Of a stretch of DNA of 61,719 nt, positions 1 to 8,346 are shown in pieces. Each line of letters begins with the position of its first letter. Within the stretch, counting starts at the first letter, position 1. The notes below the pieces were generated by a model that did no database searches, was not told where the DNA came from, and saw nothing but the letters and a program-made list of their open reading frames with translations. The translations under genes were made by a program, and so were the position numbers. This DNA is from Planctomycetota bacterium (GTDB lineage Bacteria; Planctomycetota; UBA8742; UBA2392): contig JADZFR010000040.1 of assembly GCA_020849795.1 (NCBI GenBank), forward strand, positions 1 to 61,719, read 5' to 3'.

Positions 1-23
1 CCCCCCCCCCCCCCCCCCCCCCC
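1..23. other. Poly-C homopolymer at the left edge
   Basis: Twenty-three consecutive C residues open the window and then switch abruptly to mixed sequence. Nothing else here has a comparable run. It is most simply a sequencing or assembly artefact at a contig end (the complement of poly-G low-signal reads) rather than a biological tract. Confidence 0.75.
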
Positions 24-67
24 GCGTGATACCCTAAACTAGAAGTGCGCAAGAATCGGGGGAAACA

Positions 68-760
68 ATGCGTAGAACCATAGGCCTGCTGTGCGCAGTA
101 CTTGGCGTCCTGTCCGTGGTCGGTGTAGTCTGTGCGGCAAATCAGGTGACGTTTGCCGAGTTGCCGTCTGCCGGAGCATGGCCGGGCGGCTCATTTGGCG
201 CTTCCTATGCCAGTGGGTCAAGCAACAGTGATCCCAGGCTCGGCGGCAGCTTGATGACCGCAACCAACGGAGTGAGCGTAACCGACATAGCGTTGGCCTG
301 CGATGGCAATGAGGTGTTGGGAAAAATTGATTCGCCGAGTGCATTCACCCGATGGACAGTGAATATGGCTTGGCGCATGCGGGGCTGGGCCAGGGCAGAC
401 AACTACGTCTACACTCCCGACACCGGGTACCAAATGACCGTGGACGTAGAAGTCGACGTTCAAGATACGCAGGGCAACTGGTCCGCCTTGAATGCCAATG
501 ACACTGGTGTTGTCGTGTTTGTGAACGAAGACCAGTTTTCTGTGTATGATGAGGCGATTGTGACGCTGAGTGGCGAAACTTTGTTCAATCAGGGGACGGT
601 CAGGTTTGAGTACGAGATGTCCGCTGGCGTTTTCGGTCAGATTGATCGCGCCGAGATGAGCATTCGTTGTCGTGCGCAGCCGATCACGCACTGGGGCGAC
701 ATCACCTGTGAAGACACCCAATCAGGGTTGGTCTTGATCGCACTGACGACGTACCAGTAG
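68..760 (+). CDS. Secreted protein of unknown function (230 aa)
   Basis: I do not recognise the family. The ATG follows a purine-rich GGGGGAAAC that can serve as ribosome binding site. Residues 1-23 form a clear Sec signal peptide (MRRT, hydrophobic LLCAVLGVLSVVGVV, cleavage near VCA-AN). The mature part is Gly/Ser/Thr-rich at its start, then rich in alternating hydrophobic residues as in beta-sandwich extracellular domains, with a few Cys (ALACDG, SIRCRAQ, DITCEDT) that could form disulfides. No catalytic motif is visible. It lies 23 nt before the next gene on the same strand and may share its transcript. Confidence 0.8.
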   Translation: MRRTIGLLCAVLGVLSVVGVVCAANQVTFAELPSAGAWPGGSFGASYASGSSNSDPRLGGSLMTATNGVSVTDIALACDGNEVLGKIDSPSAFTRWTVNMAWRMRGWARADNYVYTPDTGYQMTVDVEVDVQDTQGNWSALNANDTGVVVFVNEDQFSVYDEAIVTLSGETLFNQGTVRFEYEMSAGVFGQIDRAEMSIRCRAQPITHWGDITCEDTQSGLVLIALTTYQ

Positions 761-783
761 GCCGAGCATTGAGGGCGTTCAGA

Positions 784-2589
784 ATGGCCGCGAACCCTCG
801 CAATCAACAATGCACCACCATTGTCGTCCTTGCGCTGATACTCGCGCTGGCTACCGGTGCTGGCTTCTGGTTCTGGTCGTCCCCCGGGGACTCTCCGCCG
901 GCTGACAGGACTTTGTCCGCGGACGTAACCAATACATCACCAGAAAGCCAGTCCGGCCCGATCGCTGTCTCCGAGACTTTGGAGCGGCCAACACCCGCTA
1001 ACTTGAGCAGCGGAATGCCTGCGGTCACAGTTCCACCCGACACGGACGGCAGCTTGGACGGCCTGGTCCTCAGCCTGACCCTTAAGATGGTGGACGAGGA
1101 CGGGTTTCCGGTTCCCGACGTTCGGTTTGTCTTCGCAATCATGCCAATCAGCAAGTTTACGCTCCTGAAAGATTCGGAACCGGCGACCCATGAGGCACGG
1201 CTTGACGCGCACGGCTCATGGCAAACGGAGGCTGATCGAGGCGAGTTGCTGTTCGTCCGTGTTACCGATCCCGGCTGGTCATGTGGTCGGCCCGACGGAA
1301 GCGCATGGCAGCAAAAGTTGTCAAGGCGACTCAGCGCCTCAGCCGCCGTTTTTTGTCTGACAAACGGGCCATATCAGACGCTCACCCTGACCCTTCTGCG
1401 AGATAGAGAGTGCCGCTTGTCCGTCGAGTATGCGGACGGACAGCCATACGAAGGCGAGATCAGCATCGGATGCTTCAATGACGCTCAGCGCAGCAAGCAG
1501 GTTCGCAGATTTCAGGTCATCCGGTACCAGCCGCTGATGGCCATCACGTCATCCAAAGGCACATGGCTGCGTGTGACACTGCGAGCACCGCGACCAGGCT
1601 ATCTGGAGCACTTTGTTGCAGACCCGGACCCCGAAACGGTCATGCTGGGCGACTTCAAGCTTGTAATCCCCGAGGACCCGGGGCGCGCCCCGCCGGGCGG
1701 ATTCATTCTTGACCACTGGTCGTTTCAGCCGGGGCAGATCATGAATGTGAGGCTGTCCGGCGCAGGAGGCGGAAGCTACGGGCAAATGTTGACGCTTTCG
1801 GGTCCCGGCGAAACACGGACCACTGATTTTCCAACACCGCAGCGCATGGGTTGTGTCGGCGCCGGAGCAAACTGCGTCTGGGCGAGTGGGCTGATATTGA
1901 TCGAAGAAGGCCAGTGGCGGCGAGTAGTGGTCGAACCTCAACAACCCTGTCGGCTTGCGCTGATCGTGGAGAACGAGGCCGGAGAACGGCTACCCGGGGC
2001 AGTGGTCTCTGATGTCAGCGCGTCTCACGCCAACTGGATGTCGTTACGCCAATCGTTCAGGTTGCCGACCGACCCCGAACCGTTGCCGAAAGCCGAAATG
2101 ACGAGCCAGGAATTTGGGCTCCTACAATCCGCAATGTTGCGAGCGAAGGCGGACCAGAGCGGCGAGGTTGTGTTCAGCGCAACAGTCCCCGGCCGGCGAT
2201 CATTCTACGTTGAGGCTGTGGGGTACGAGTGTCGGACGATCGCAATTGATCTCAAGCCGTCGGAACGAATGGACTACGGTGTTGTCACCTTGCAGAAGGC
2301 AACTTCCAGCGTTGTAGTTCGAGTGATCTGTGAGCAGGGCGTTGACCCTGCCGGATTCCAGGTCTACCTCTACATCCCCTTCGGCGGCAGTGGCCACGAG
2401 AAGCCCGTGAGGTTCAACGAGGACGGCGAAGCCGGGTTGGAAAGCATTCCCGCTAGCCGCTATCAGGTATTTGTCTCAAGTTACCCGACCGGAGGCGAGG
2501 GTTGGTCCAAGGTGATTGACCTCGCCGTGGGGCAAAGGCAGGACGTCGTCATCGACCTCCGGCAACCACCTGGTCTTCAGGTCGACTAG
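784..2589 (+). CDS. Membrane-anchored beta-sandwich protein, paralogue 1 (601 aa)
   Basis: Start chosen at the ATG at 784 (GAGGG upstream); an in-frame TTG at 769 would add five residues. A single hydrophobic segment at about residues 12-32 anchors the N-terminus, followed by a Pro/Ser/Thr-rich linker and a long extracytoplasmic region. Around residues 395-420 there is a Carboxypeptidase-regulatory-like stretch (LALIVENEAGERLPGAVV) and a second near the C-terminus ending in a Tyr/Pro-rich strand (SSYPTGGEGWSKVIDL). The next gene is clearly homologous over nearly the whole length, sharing for example GGFILDH, SGPGET and the C-terminal YP-GG-GWS motif. No enzymatic motif is visible. A role in surface adhesion or envelope structure is only a guess. 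Confidence 0.8.
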   Translation: MAANPRNQQCTTIVVLALILALATGAGFWFWSSPGDSPPADRTLSADVTNTSPESQSGPIAVSETLERPTPANLSSGMPAVTVPPDTDGSLDGLVLSLTLKMVDEDGFPVPDVRFVFAIMPISKFTLLKDSEPATHEARLDAHGSWQTEADRGELLFVRVTDPGWSCGRPDGSAWQQKLSRRLSASAAVFCLTNGPYQTLTLTLLRDRECRLSVEYADGQPYEGEISIGCFNDAQRSKQVRRFQVIRYQPLMAITSSKGTWLRVTLRAPRPGYLEHFVADPDPETVMLGDFKLVIPEDPGRAPPGGFILDHWSFQPGQIMNVRLSGAGGGSYGQMLTLSGPGETRTTDFPTPQRMGCVGAGANCVWASGLILIEEGQWRRVVVEPQQPCRLALIVENEAGERLPGAVVSDVSASHANWMSLRQSFRLPTDPEPLPKAEMTSQEFGLLQSAMLRAKADQSGEVVFSATVPGRRSFYVEAVGYECRTIAIDLKPSERMDYGVVTLQKATSSVVVRVICEQGVDPAGFQVYLYIPFGGSGHEKPVRFNEDGEAGLESIPASRYQVFVSSYPTGGEGWSKVIDLAVGQRQDVVIDLRQPPGLQVD

Positions 2590-2737
2590 GATGGCAGCAC
2601 GAGCCCAACCTGGTCAGCAAGTACCGGTCCGAACTAATCAACAGTGGCAATGCCGGCTTTGTACAATGCAACGACGAAAGCACTGAGGAACTTCTTGTGT
2701 ATTCTGATCTGGACTAGCCACCCCAGAATGGCACGCA

Positions 2738-4498
2738 ATGAGAGCCGGCCATCTACCTGTGAAACGCATCTTTGTCGCTGCAGTAGCCGGCTTGCTGGTG
2801 GCGCTGCTGGTACTTATGTGGCCTGCACGCCGTTCTGCCGACATCCCGACCTGGGCCATCAGCCCGAAAGCACATGACACTCCATTGCGCCCAGATGCCA
2901 CTGACGCCCCCCAGCCCCAGCAATCCCATGGCATCGTAGCAGACGAAGACGCAGTTTCTCCCCGCGCACTGCCCGACGACACTCACCCTCGCAGCCTGCA
3001 ACTGCTTGTCACCGACGAGCGCGAGGAAGCACTCGCGCACCTGCAATTCGAGTATGCTTTGCTTCAACAGTGGCTGCCGACCAGCCAGCCCCCGGAGACT
3101 GCCCAAGGATCCACAGACTCTACGGGGATTTGGCATTGCGATGCGAAGAATGCGAGATTTCTGTATGTGCGCGTGAGTGACCACGACGGGGTCTGCGCAC
3201 AGTCCGCCATTGGTACGAAGTTCAGTGCCAGCCGATCAGATCACTCTCCAACGCAGAACTTTCAGGTGTTTGACTTCGGGTTTCATCCGTCGCCGCGCTG
3301 TGCCTTGAAGCTGCGAAAGGTCATCACCTTCATGCTTTCGGTAGCGTACTCCGATGGCGTGCCATTCGAAGGCAAGGTCACGGCGAGCTACTTCACTGAT
3401 GAACAGCTTCGAGTTCTGGAAGCTCGGTCACGGGACTTGATCTATGAACCGAACATGATCATCCGAGCACTTGGCGGTACTTGCGTGAGGATCAGTGGTC
3501 GAGCCAATCGAGGGGGGTTCGCGTCGCACTTTGGCGTGTCGCCTGCCACAACGGACGTTCTGTCTGGTGCAGTTCTCATCGTCTTACCTACCGACGCATC
3601 AAGACCAGAACCCAGCGGCTTCATTCTCGACCACCGCCGCTTGCGGGAACAACAGGTCATGCAAGCCCAACTGCTGGGTCGCGATGGCGCCAAGGTCGGT
3701 CCAGTTCTGCAGCTTGATGGACCAGGAGAGACCAAAGCGTACGCCTCGCCAAACCGAGTATTTTCATTCGTCGCAATTGGCGACGGCACACTTTGGGCTT
3801 CCACCCCCATGGTACTGGAGGCCGGAGAATGGATTGCGCTGGCAGTGGAACCGCAGCTTCCAGCCGCACTCTCACTGCTCGTCAGGGACGAAGACGGCAA
3901 CCCTGTGCCTGGCGCAATCCTTTCGGCGTCCGAGGTCGGTCGTGTCCACTGGCGCGACCCGACGATTCGTGTACTGACCCCGGATGACAAAAGACAACCG
4001 TCCACCACGCTCAGCCAATCCGAACGTATTCTTCTCCAAGCCGCAATGTCGCGCGCGGTTTCAGACAACAACGGTCGCATCAATCTGAACTGCACTTGGC
4101 CTGGCGACCGTCTTTTCACGGTGGAGGCCATTGGATGTGAGCCGGAAACAATCTCCGTCAGTTTGCGACCGGGTATGCCAACTGAAGCCTCGGTGGTTAC
4201 GCTTCGGCGCGCAACCGCGAGAGTGGAGATTACCTTGGTCGGCGAGGGTGAAGACCCTCAAAGTTACGAAGCAATGCTGTGGATGCGGTCAGGTGGAGCT
4301 ATCCACAGAAACCGGCTGCGATTTCCTCCAGACGGAGTCCTGCTCCTGGAACAAGTGCCCGCAGGTTCATATCAAGTGTGGGTGTCTCGTTATCCAAAAG
4401 GCGGCTCCGGCTGGTCAAGAATGATCGAGTTGACGCCTCACAAGAGCGAACGTGTTTCGATCGATGTCACTCAACCTGCGGGTGTACAATCGGACTGA
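2738..4498 (+). CDS. Membrane-anchored beta-sandwich protein, paralogue 2 (586 aa)
   Basis: The protein begins MRAGHLPVKRIF and has one N-terminal hydrophobic segment (about residues 10-26), so it is probably anchored with its bulk outside the cytoplasm. A GTG at 2759 is an alternative start. It matches the preceding gene in order and spacing of motifs: SGFILDHR, LDGPGETK, a Carboxypeptidase-regulatory-like strand (LSLLVRDEDGNPVPGAIL) and the C-terminal SRYPKGGSGWSRMIEL. The two are tandem duplicates separated by about 150 nt of non-coding sequence. A strong intrinsic terminator follows, so these genes probably form one transcription unit. Function unknown. Confidence 0.82.
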   Translation: MRAGHLPVKRIFVAAVAGLLVALLVLMWPARRSADIPTWAISPKAHDTPLRPDATDAPQPQQSHGIVADEDAVSPRALPDDTHPRSLQLLVTDEREEALAHLQFEYALLQQWLPTSQPPETAQGSTDSTGIWHCDAKNARFLYVRVSDHDGVCAQSAIGTKFSASRSDHSPTQNFQVFDFGFHPSPRCALKLRKVITFMLSVAYSDGVPFEGKVTASYFTDEQLRVLEARSRDLIYEPNMIIRALGGTCVRISGRANRGGFASHFGVSPATTDVLSGAVLIVLPTDASRPEPSGFILDHRRLREQQVMQAQLLGRDGAKVGPVLQLDGPGETKAYASPNRVFSFVAIGDGTLWASTPMVLEAGEWIALAVEPQLPAALSLLVRDEDGNPVPGAILSASEVGRVHWRDPTIRVLTPDDKRQPSTTLSQSERILLQAAMSRAVSDNNGRINLNCTWPGDRLFTVEAIGCEPETISVSLRPGMPTEASVVTLRRATARVEITLVGEGEDPQSYEAMLWMRSGGAIHRNRLRFPPDGVLLLEQVPAGSYQVWVSRYPKGGSGWSRMIELTPHKSERVSIDVTQPAGVQSD

Positions 4499-4533
4499 CG
4501 CTCGGCACCTTACCGCCAGAAGTAGAGTGACTC

Positions 4534-4564
4534 CCCGGCCGGTTTCGGCCGGGCTTTGCGTTTT
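4534..4564 (+). terminator. Intrinsic terminator after the paralogue pair
   Basis: A 7-bp GC stem CCCGGCC/GGCCGGG with a six-base loop is followed by CTTTGCGTTTT. It ends the upstream transcription unit 36 nt after the stop codon. Confidence 0.85.
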
Positions 4565-4619
4565 GGCGGGATTGCGCCAAACTATGTGCCGGCTGGTCGT
4601 TTCATGGTGGGAGGATTCC

Positions 4620-5174
4620 ATGCTGATCCGGTTGGTGTTCATGGCTGCGCTTGCCGCGCTGCCGTGTGCTGTTTGCGCGACCATGGCGGTCAAGCTGGAT
4701 TTGGCTGGCCTCTCCGATCACTCGGCACTGGTTGTGATTGCCAAGCTGGACAGCAAAGTCGCCAAATGGGATGCGGCGAAGACCGGTATCTGGACGCACC
4801 ACTCCCTCACGGTCAGTGAAACACTCAAGGGCGAGCATGCGGCTTCGCGCGAGTTTGTCACGCGCGGCGGCGTGGTCGGCGACCGCGGCCAGCATGTGTC
4901 CGGTTCGGGCACGTTCGACATCGGCACCGAGTACGTCTTCTTTCTATGGAAGGACGACGACGGGCGTTTTCAGCTTACCGGCATGGTGCAGGGCGCGTTC
5001 ACCCTCAGCGACGACAACGGCGTGCGCCGTGCAAAAAACAGTTTCAGCGGCTTGAGCATCGTAGATGCAGCAACGCTCAAGCCGGCTGCAGACAAGGCAC
5101 CGTTGAGTTACGCACTGGCAGACCTCAAGCAGGCCGTTGCCGCGCGTGTCAAAGTGGCCAAGGAGCAGGAATGA
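4620..5174 (+). CDS. Small secreted protein coupled to a matrixin-like protease (184 aa)
   Basis: The ATG at 4620 is preceded by GGGAGGA at good spacing and starts a signal peptide (MLIRLVFMAALAALPCAVCA). An upstream in-frame extension exists but crosses the terminator and lacks signal features. The mature protein contains SLTVSETLKGE and a GGVVGDRGQHVSG segment; I recall this 'V-E-x-LKG ... GG-x-x-G' pattern in small secreted proteins encoded beside matrixin proteases in myxobacteria, but this is from memory. The stop codon overlaps the next start (ATGA), so the two genes are translationally coupled. It could be a chaperone, inhibitor or partner of the protease; that is inference. Confidence 0.8.
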   Translation: MLIRLVFMAALAALPCAVCATMAVKLDLAGLSDHSALVVIAKLDSKVAKWDAAKTGIWTHHSLTVSETLKGEHAASREFVTRGGVVGDRGQHVSGSGTFDIGTEYVFFLWKDDDGRFQLTGMVQGAFTLSDDNGVRRAKNSFSGLSIVDAATLKPAADKAPLSYALADLKQAVAARVKVAKEQE

Positions 5175-7474
5175 ACGCCATGCGCGTTGCCCTGCTCGCG
5201 CTGATTGCCGCGGTCGGCCTGCTGGTCGCCGGCGGCGATGTCGGCGCGTACACCAGCATTCGCGTGCCCGTGGGCCCTGCGGGCCAAGGCCTGCCCGTAC
5301 GTTGGGACCTGAACAACGTGGCTGCACTGCCCAACGTCGCCAACCGCCGCGTCCTGTACGAAATCGGCGACAGCGGCTGCGCTGACGCCGCAAACTTCCT
5401 GGGGCCGATCAACGAGTTTCAGGCGGTGCAGGACGCGTTCGCCAACTGGCGCAACGTGAACGAGAGCGAAATCAACTTCGAGTTCACGGGCGCCACCACC
5501 AACGAAGCCACAAGCGCCAACGACAACCGCAACGTCGTGCGCTGGGTGGGCAGCAACATTTCGACGGGCGTTTTCGCGGTCACGATCACCACGTTCGACA
5601 CGACGACCGGGCGCATTGTGGACGCCGACATGCAACTCAACGACCGCGATTTCACCTGGAACACTCTGGGTGCTACTGCAACACAGGGCATTGTCGGCCG
5701 CTCGATGATTGAAAACGTCGTCACCCATGAGATCGGCCACATCGTCGGGCTTGACCATTCGCAGGTATCGGCCAGCACGATGTACTTCGCAAGCAGCCCC
5801 GGCTTGATTGAGCAGACGGTGATTGACCGCGACACGCGCGCGCCCATTATCAACGACTACACCAACGCCGCCGTCACCGATGCTTCGCTGGGCATAGTGC
5901 AAGGGCAAGTCACCACGAGCGGCAGCCCGGCCTTTGGCGTAGAAGTCCTGCTGATCAACTTTGCCACCGGCCGTGTCGTCATGGGCGGCATCAGTGAGGG
6001 CTCGGCCGGGCCGTTTGCGGCCGGCAGCTACCAGATCGCGAACGTGCCGCCCGGCGTGTACCTAGCGCTCGCGACCCCTGTAACGCGCGCCAATCTTGGC
6101 GGCTATTACTCCACGGCCTTCACCAGCTTTTACCCGATATTGCGCGGCATCAATGTCGGCACCCTTGGCGCGCCGACACTGGTGAAGGTTGGCCCCGGCC
6201 AGACTGTTTCCAGTGTTGACCTTGCCCTGCCATCGGCCAGCCAGAATCCTCTTGAGCCCGATGGCGGCAGCGGCACTGCCAGCGCCATCCTCAGTGGCCA
6301 AGCCGGCGTTTCCAGCATCAGCCCCAGCAGCGACGAGGACTGGTACAGTTTCACCACCACGCAGGCCGGACAGACCGCGACGATCCGCGTGATCGCCGAC
6401 GGCTTTGGCAGCTCGCTGAACCCGACGCTGACGCTGTATGACAGCAACGGATCGACCATCCTTGTCAGCCCGAATTTCGGGCACCCGGCCTATCAGGCCA
6501 GCGCCAACGACATCGACGCCGACGCCTTTGACCTCAATGGCGCGAATTTTGACGCGGAGGTCACGCACACGTTCAGTGGCACCGGCACCTACTTCTTCAA
6601 GGTGCAAAGCCGCGTTGCCGCCACCACCGGGCGCTACGTGGTGCTGCTGGAGCTTGCAGGTGCCGACACCAGCGCCGACAGCGCCGCCAGCGGCATTGAG
6701 GCAAGCGTTGCGGGCATCGCGGCAAACAGCGGAGGCAACTTCACGGTCACGGTTACGCCGCGCAACGCGTTCAGCCGGGACCTGAATGCTCCCAGCACGT
6801 TCACCGTCGAGTTGCTGGACGTAACCAGCGGTTCGCCCGTTACGCTGCAGACCATCACCAGCGGCACCACGCCGTTTGGATTCACGGTGCCGGCGCTGTC
6901 GACGGCGCAACTGAAGCGCTACGGCGCGCGTATCAACAGTGTGCAGATCGCGCAGACGGTTGAAGTCGTGCACTACGGCACGCTATCCCTGGCCAACAGC
7001 CGGATCGTGCTGCTGGAAGGCACGCTCAACGCAAATGGCTACGACCGAATCCCCGTGCGCATTGAACTGCGCGACGGCGGCAACAATCGCCTGCCCGACG
7101 GAACGATTGCCGTCACTCTGGATACGTCCCGGGGGTCACTTGCGAACGGCACCAGCAGCGGCGCGACCGGCGTGGCGGCAGTGTTCGATGCAGTGAAGGG
7201 CTGGTGGACGATCACGCTGGTTGCGGGCACGTCGGCTGGCACGGCTAACCTGACGGCCTACGCGAACAGCCAGCAGATCGACACGGCGGTCGTGACTATT
7301 CTGCCCCGCGCCACAGGAACCGGCGGAGGCGCCGGTGGCGGTGGCGGCGGTGGCGGCAGTGATGATGACGACGATGGCGGCTGCGCCGTGTCTGGCGGCG
7401 GCAAGCTGTGGGCAGCAATCGCGCTGATGGCAATGGCGGCAGCGGTTCTCTGGCGAAGGCGCAGGAAAGCCTAG
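5171..7474 (+). CDS. Secreted matrixin-like zinc metalloprotease with PPC domain and C-terminal sorting tail (767 aa)
   Basis: The start ATG overlaps the previous stop. Residues 1-27 are a signal peptide. The zinc site is HEIGHIVGLDH at residues 186-196 (ligands His186, His190, His196; catalytic Glu187), followed by a Met-turn-like STMYF, as in matrixins and related metzincins. Downstream come a Carboxypeptidase-regulatory-like segment (GIVQGQVTTSG...), a pre-peptidase C-terminal (PPC) domain at about residues 365-500 (DEDWYSFTTTQAGQTATIRV...), and a further beta domain. The tail is a Gly-rich run, five Asp, GGCAVSGGG, a hydrophobic helix and RRRRKA, which resembles Cys-containing MYXO-CTERM/JDVT-CTERM-type sorting signals. 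No sorting peptidase is in this window. The gene is convergent with the next one; the two stops share the palindrome CTAG. Confidence 0.88.
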   Translation: MNAMRVALLALIAAVGLLVAGGDVGAYTSIRVPVGPAGQGLPVRWDLNNVAALPNVANRRVLYEIGDSGCADAANFLGPINEFQAVQDAFANWRNVNESEINFEFTGATTNEATSANDNRNVVRWVGSNISTGVFAVTITTFDTTTGRIVDADMQLNDRDFTWNTLGATATQGIVGRSMIENVVTHEIGHIVGLDHSQVSASTMYFASSPGLIEQTVIDRDTRAPIINDYTNAAVTDASLGIVQGQVTTSGSPAFGVEVLLINFATGRVVMGGISEGSAGPFAAGSYQIANVPPGVYLALATPVTRANLGGYYSTAFTSFYPILRGINVGTLGAPTLVKVGPGQTVSSVDLALPSASQNPLEPDGGSGTASAILSGQAGVSSISPSSDEDWYSFTTTQAGQTATIRVIADGFGSSLNPTLTLYDSNGSTILVSPNFGHPAYQASANDIDADAFDLNGANFDAEVTHTFSGTGTYFFKVQSRVAATTGRYVVLLELAGADTSADSAASGIEASVAGIAANSGGNFTVTVTPRNAFSRDLNAPSTFTVELLDVTSGSPVTLQTITSGTTPFGFTVPALSTAQLKRYGARINSVQIAQTVEVVHYGTLSLANSRIVLLEGTLNANGYDRIPVRIELRDGGNNRLPDGTIAVTLDTSRGSLANGTSSGATGVAAVFDAVKGWWTITLVAGTSAGTANLTAYANSQQIDTAVVTILPRATGTGGGAGGGGGGGGSDDDDDGGCAVSGGGKLWAAIALMAMAAAVLWRRRRKA

Positions 7475-8346
7475 CGCAGCTTTTCCATCTGCTTGTGCAT
7501 CTCTGGCAGCGCATCCTGCATCATGGACTTGCGGCAGGCAGTGCGGGCTTCTTCTTTCTTGTCCCGGCGCACGTTCTCAGCCTTTTCAGTGGCTTCGGCG
7601 AAAGGCTTGGTTTCGTCCTTCTTGTAGAGCTTCCAGGTCATCTTGCCGTCGTAGATTGCGTACAGCTCGGCGCCCATGAACTTCGGGTTCTTGGTCAGCG
7701 TAAGTGTCAGGTTGATCTCGATGCGAATCTCGTGGTCGGCCTTGCTGCCCAACTTGTAGTTCAGGTTTCCCAGTTCCTCTTTGAACCACTCGTCGGCAGC
7801 GCTGTCCTCGGTGGTAAAGCTCAAGAACACCTTGAACATGCCCCGAGTCGGGGGCGGCAACGGGTCGTCCGGTTTGGGGTCATCCGGCTTGGGGTCATCT
7901 GGTTTCGGCTCTACCGGCTTTGTGCCAGGCAGTGGCGGCACTTCGGCGCCGGCAACCTTGGGCAATGCCGTCAGCCTCTCGCGCGCCTCTTTGTGGCCTG
8001 GGTCGAGCTTCAGGGCCTGGATCAGCACCAGATACTCCTGCTCATCCATCGCAAAGTCGTGGCAGAAGTCCGCCAGTTTGAGCACGGATTCAAGCTTCGT
8101 GAAATCTGACGCGCGTTTGCGCAGTTCAAAGTGCTTGTCGCCGCGCGTGTACGACCAGCGCACAAACAACTCAATGCCGTCACCGATGTCGAGCTTGAGG
8201 CCGTCTTCGTCCACGGCTTTCACCGTGCCGTCCAGTGTCTCACCGCTTTTGAGGTGCAGCTTGATGTTATCGCCGACGCTGCTTTGCGCGTTCACGGCCG
8301 TGAAGGCGAGTATCAGGACGACGATTGCGCTGGATATGCGTGTCAT
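7471..8346 (-). CDS. Secreted protein of unknown function with PDDPK repeats (291 aa)
   Basis: A short signal peptide (MTRISSAIVVLILAFTAVNAQ) leads into an N-terminal beta domain (IKLHLKSGETLDGTVKAVDEDGLKLDI) that looks like a small SH3/Sm-like barrel, then a helical segment reminiscent of a TPR (LVLIQALKLDPGHKEARERL), a Pro/Asp linker containing three PDDPK units, and a C-terminal alpha/beta domain. I do not recognise a family. Its ATG overlaps the stop of the thiE gene (ATGA), so it is translated from the thiamine-gene transcript, although no thiamine-related feature is visible in the protein. Confidence 0.75.
   Translation of the reverse strand: MTRISSAIVVLILAFTAVNAQSSVGDNIKLHLKSGETLDGTVKAVDEDGLKLDIGDGIELFVRWSYTRGDKHFELRKRASDFTKLESVLKLADFCHDFAMDEQEYLVLIQALKLDPGHKEARERLTALPKVAGAEVPPLPGTKPVEPKPDDPKPDDPKPDDPLPPPTRGMFKVFLSFTTEDSAADEWFKEELGNLNYKLGSKADHEIRIEINLTLTLTKNPKFMGAELYAIYDGKMTWKLYKKDETKPFAEATEKAENVRRDKKEEARTACRKSMMQDALPEMHKQMEKLR
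7862..7906 (-). repeat. Three 15-bp coding repeats (PDDPK)
   Basis: Three tandem units of 15 bp with one to four differences encode a repeated PDDPK linker inside the secreted protein. Repeat number could vary by slippage. Confidence 0.85.

Noticed and set aside
7862..7906. Short tandem repeats as a possible CRISPR
   Set aside because: Units are 15 bp with no spacers and lie in frame inside a coding region. No CRISPR array or cas gene is present anywhere in the window.
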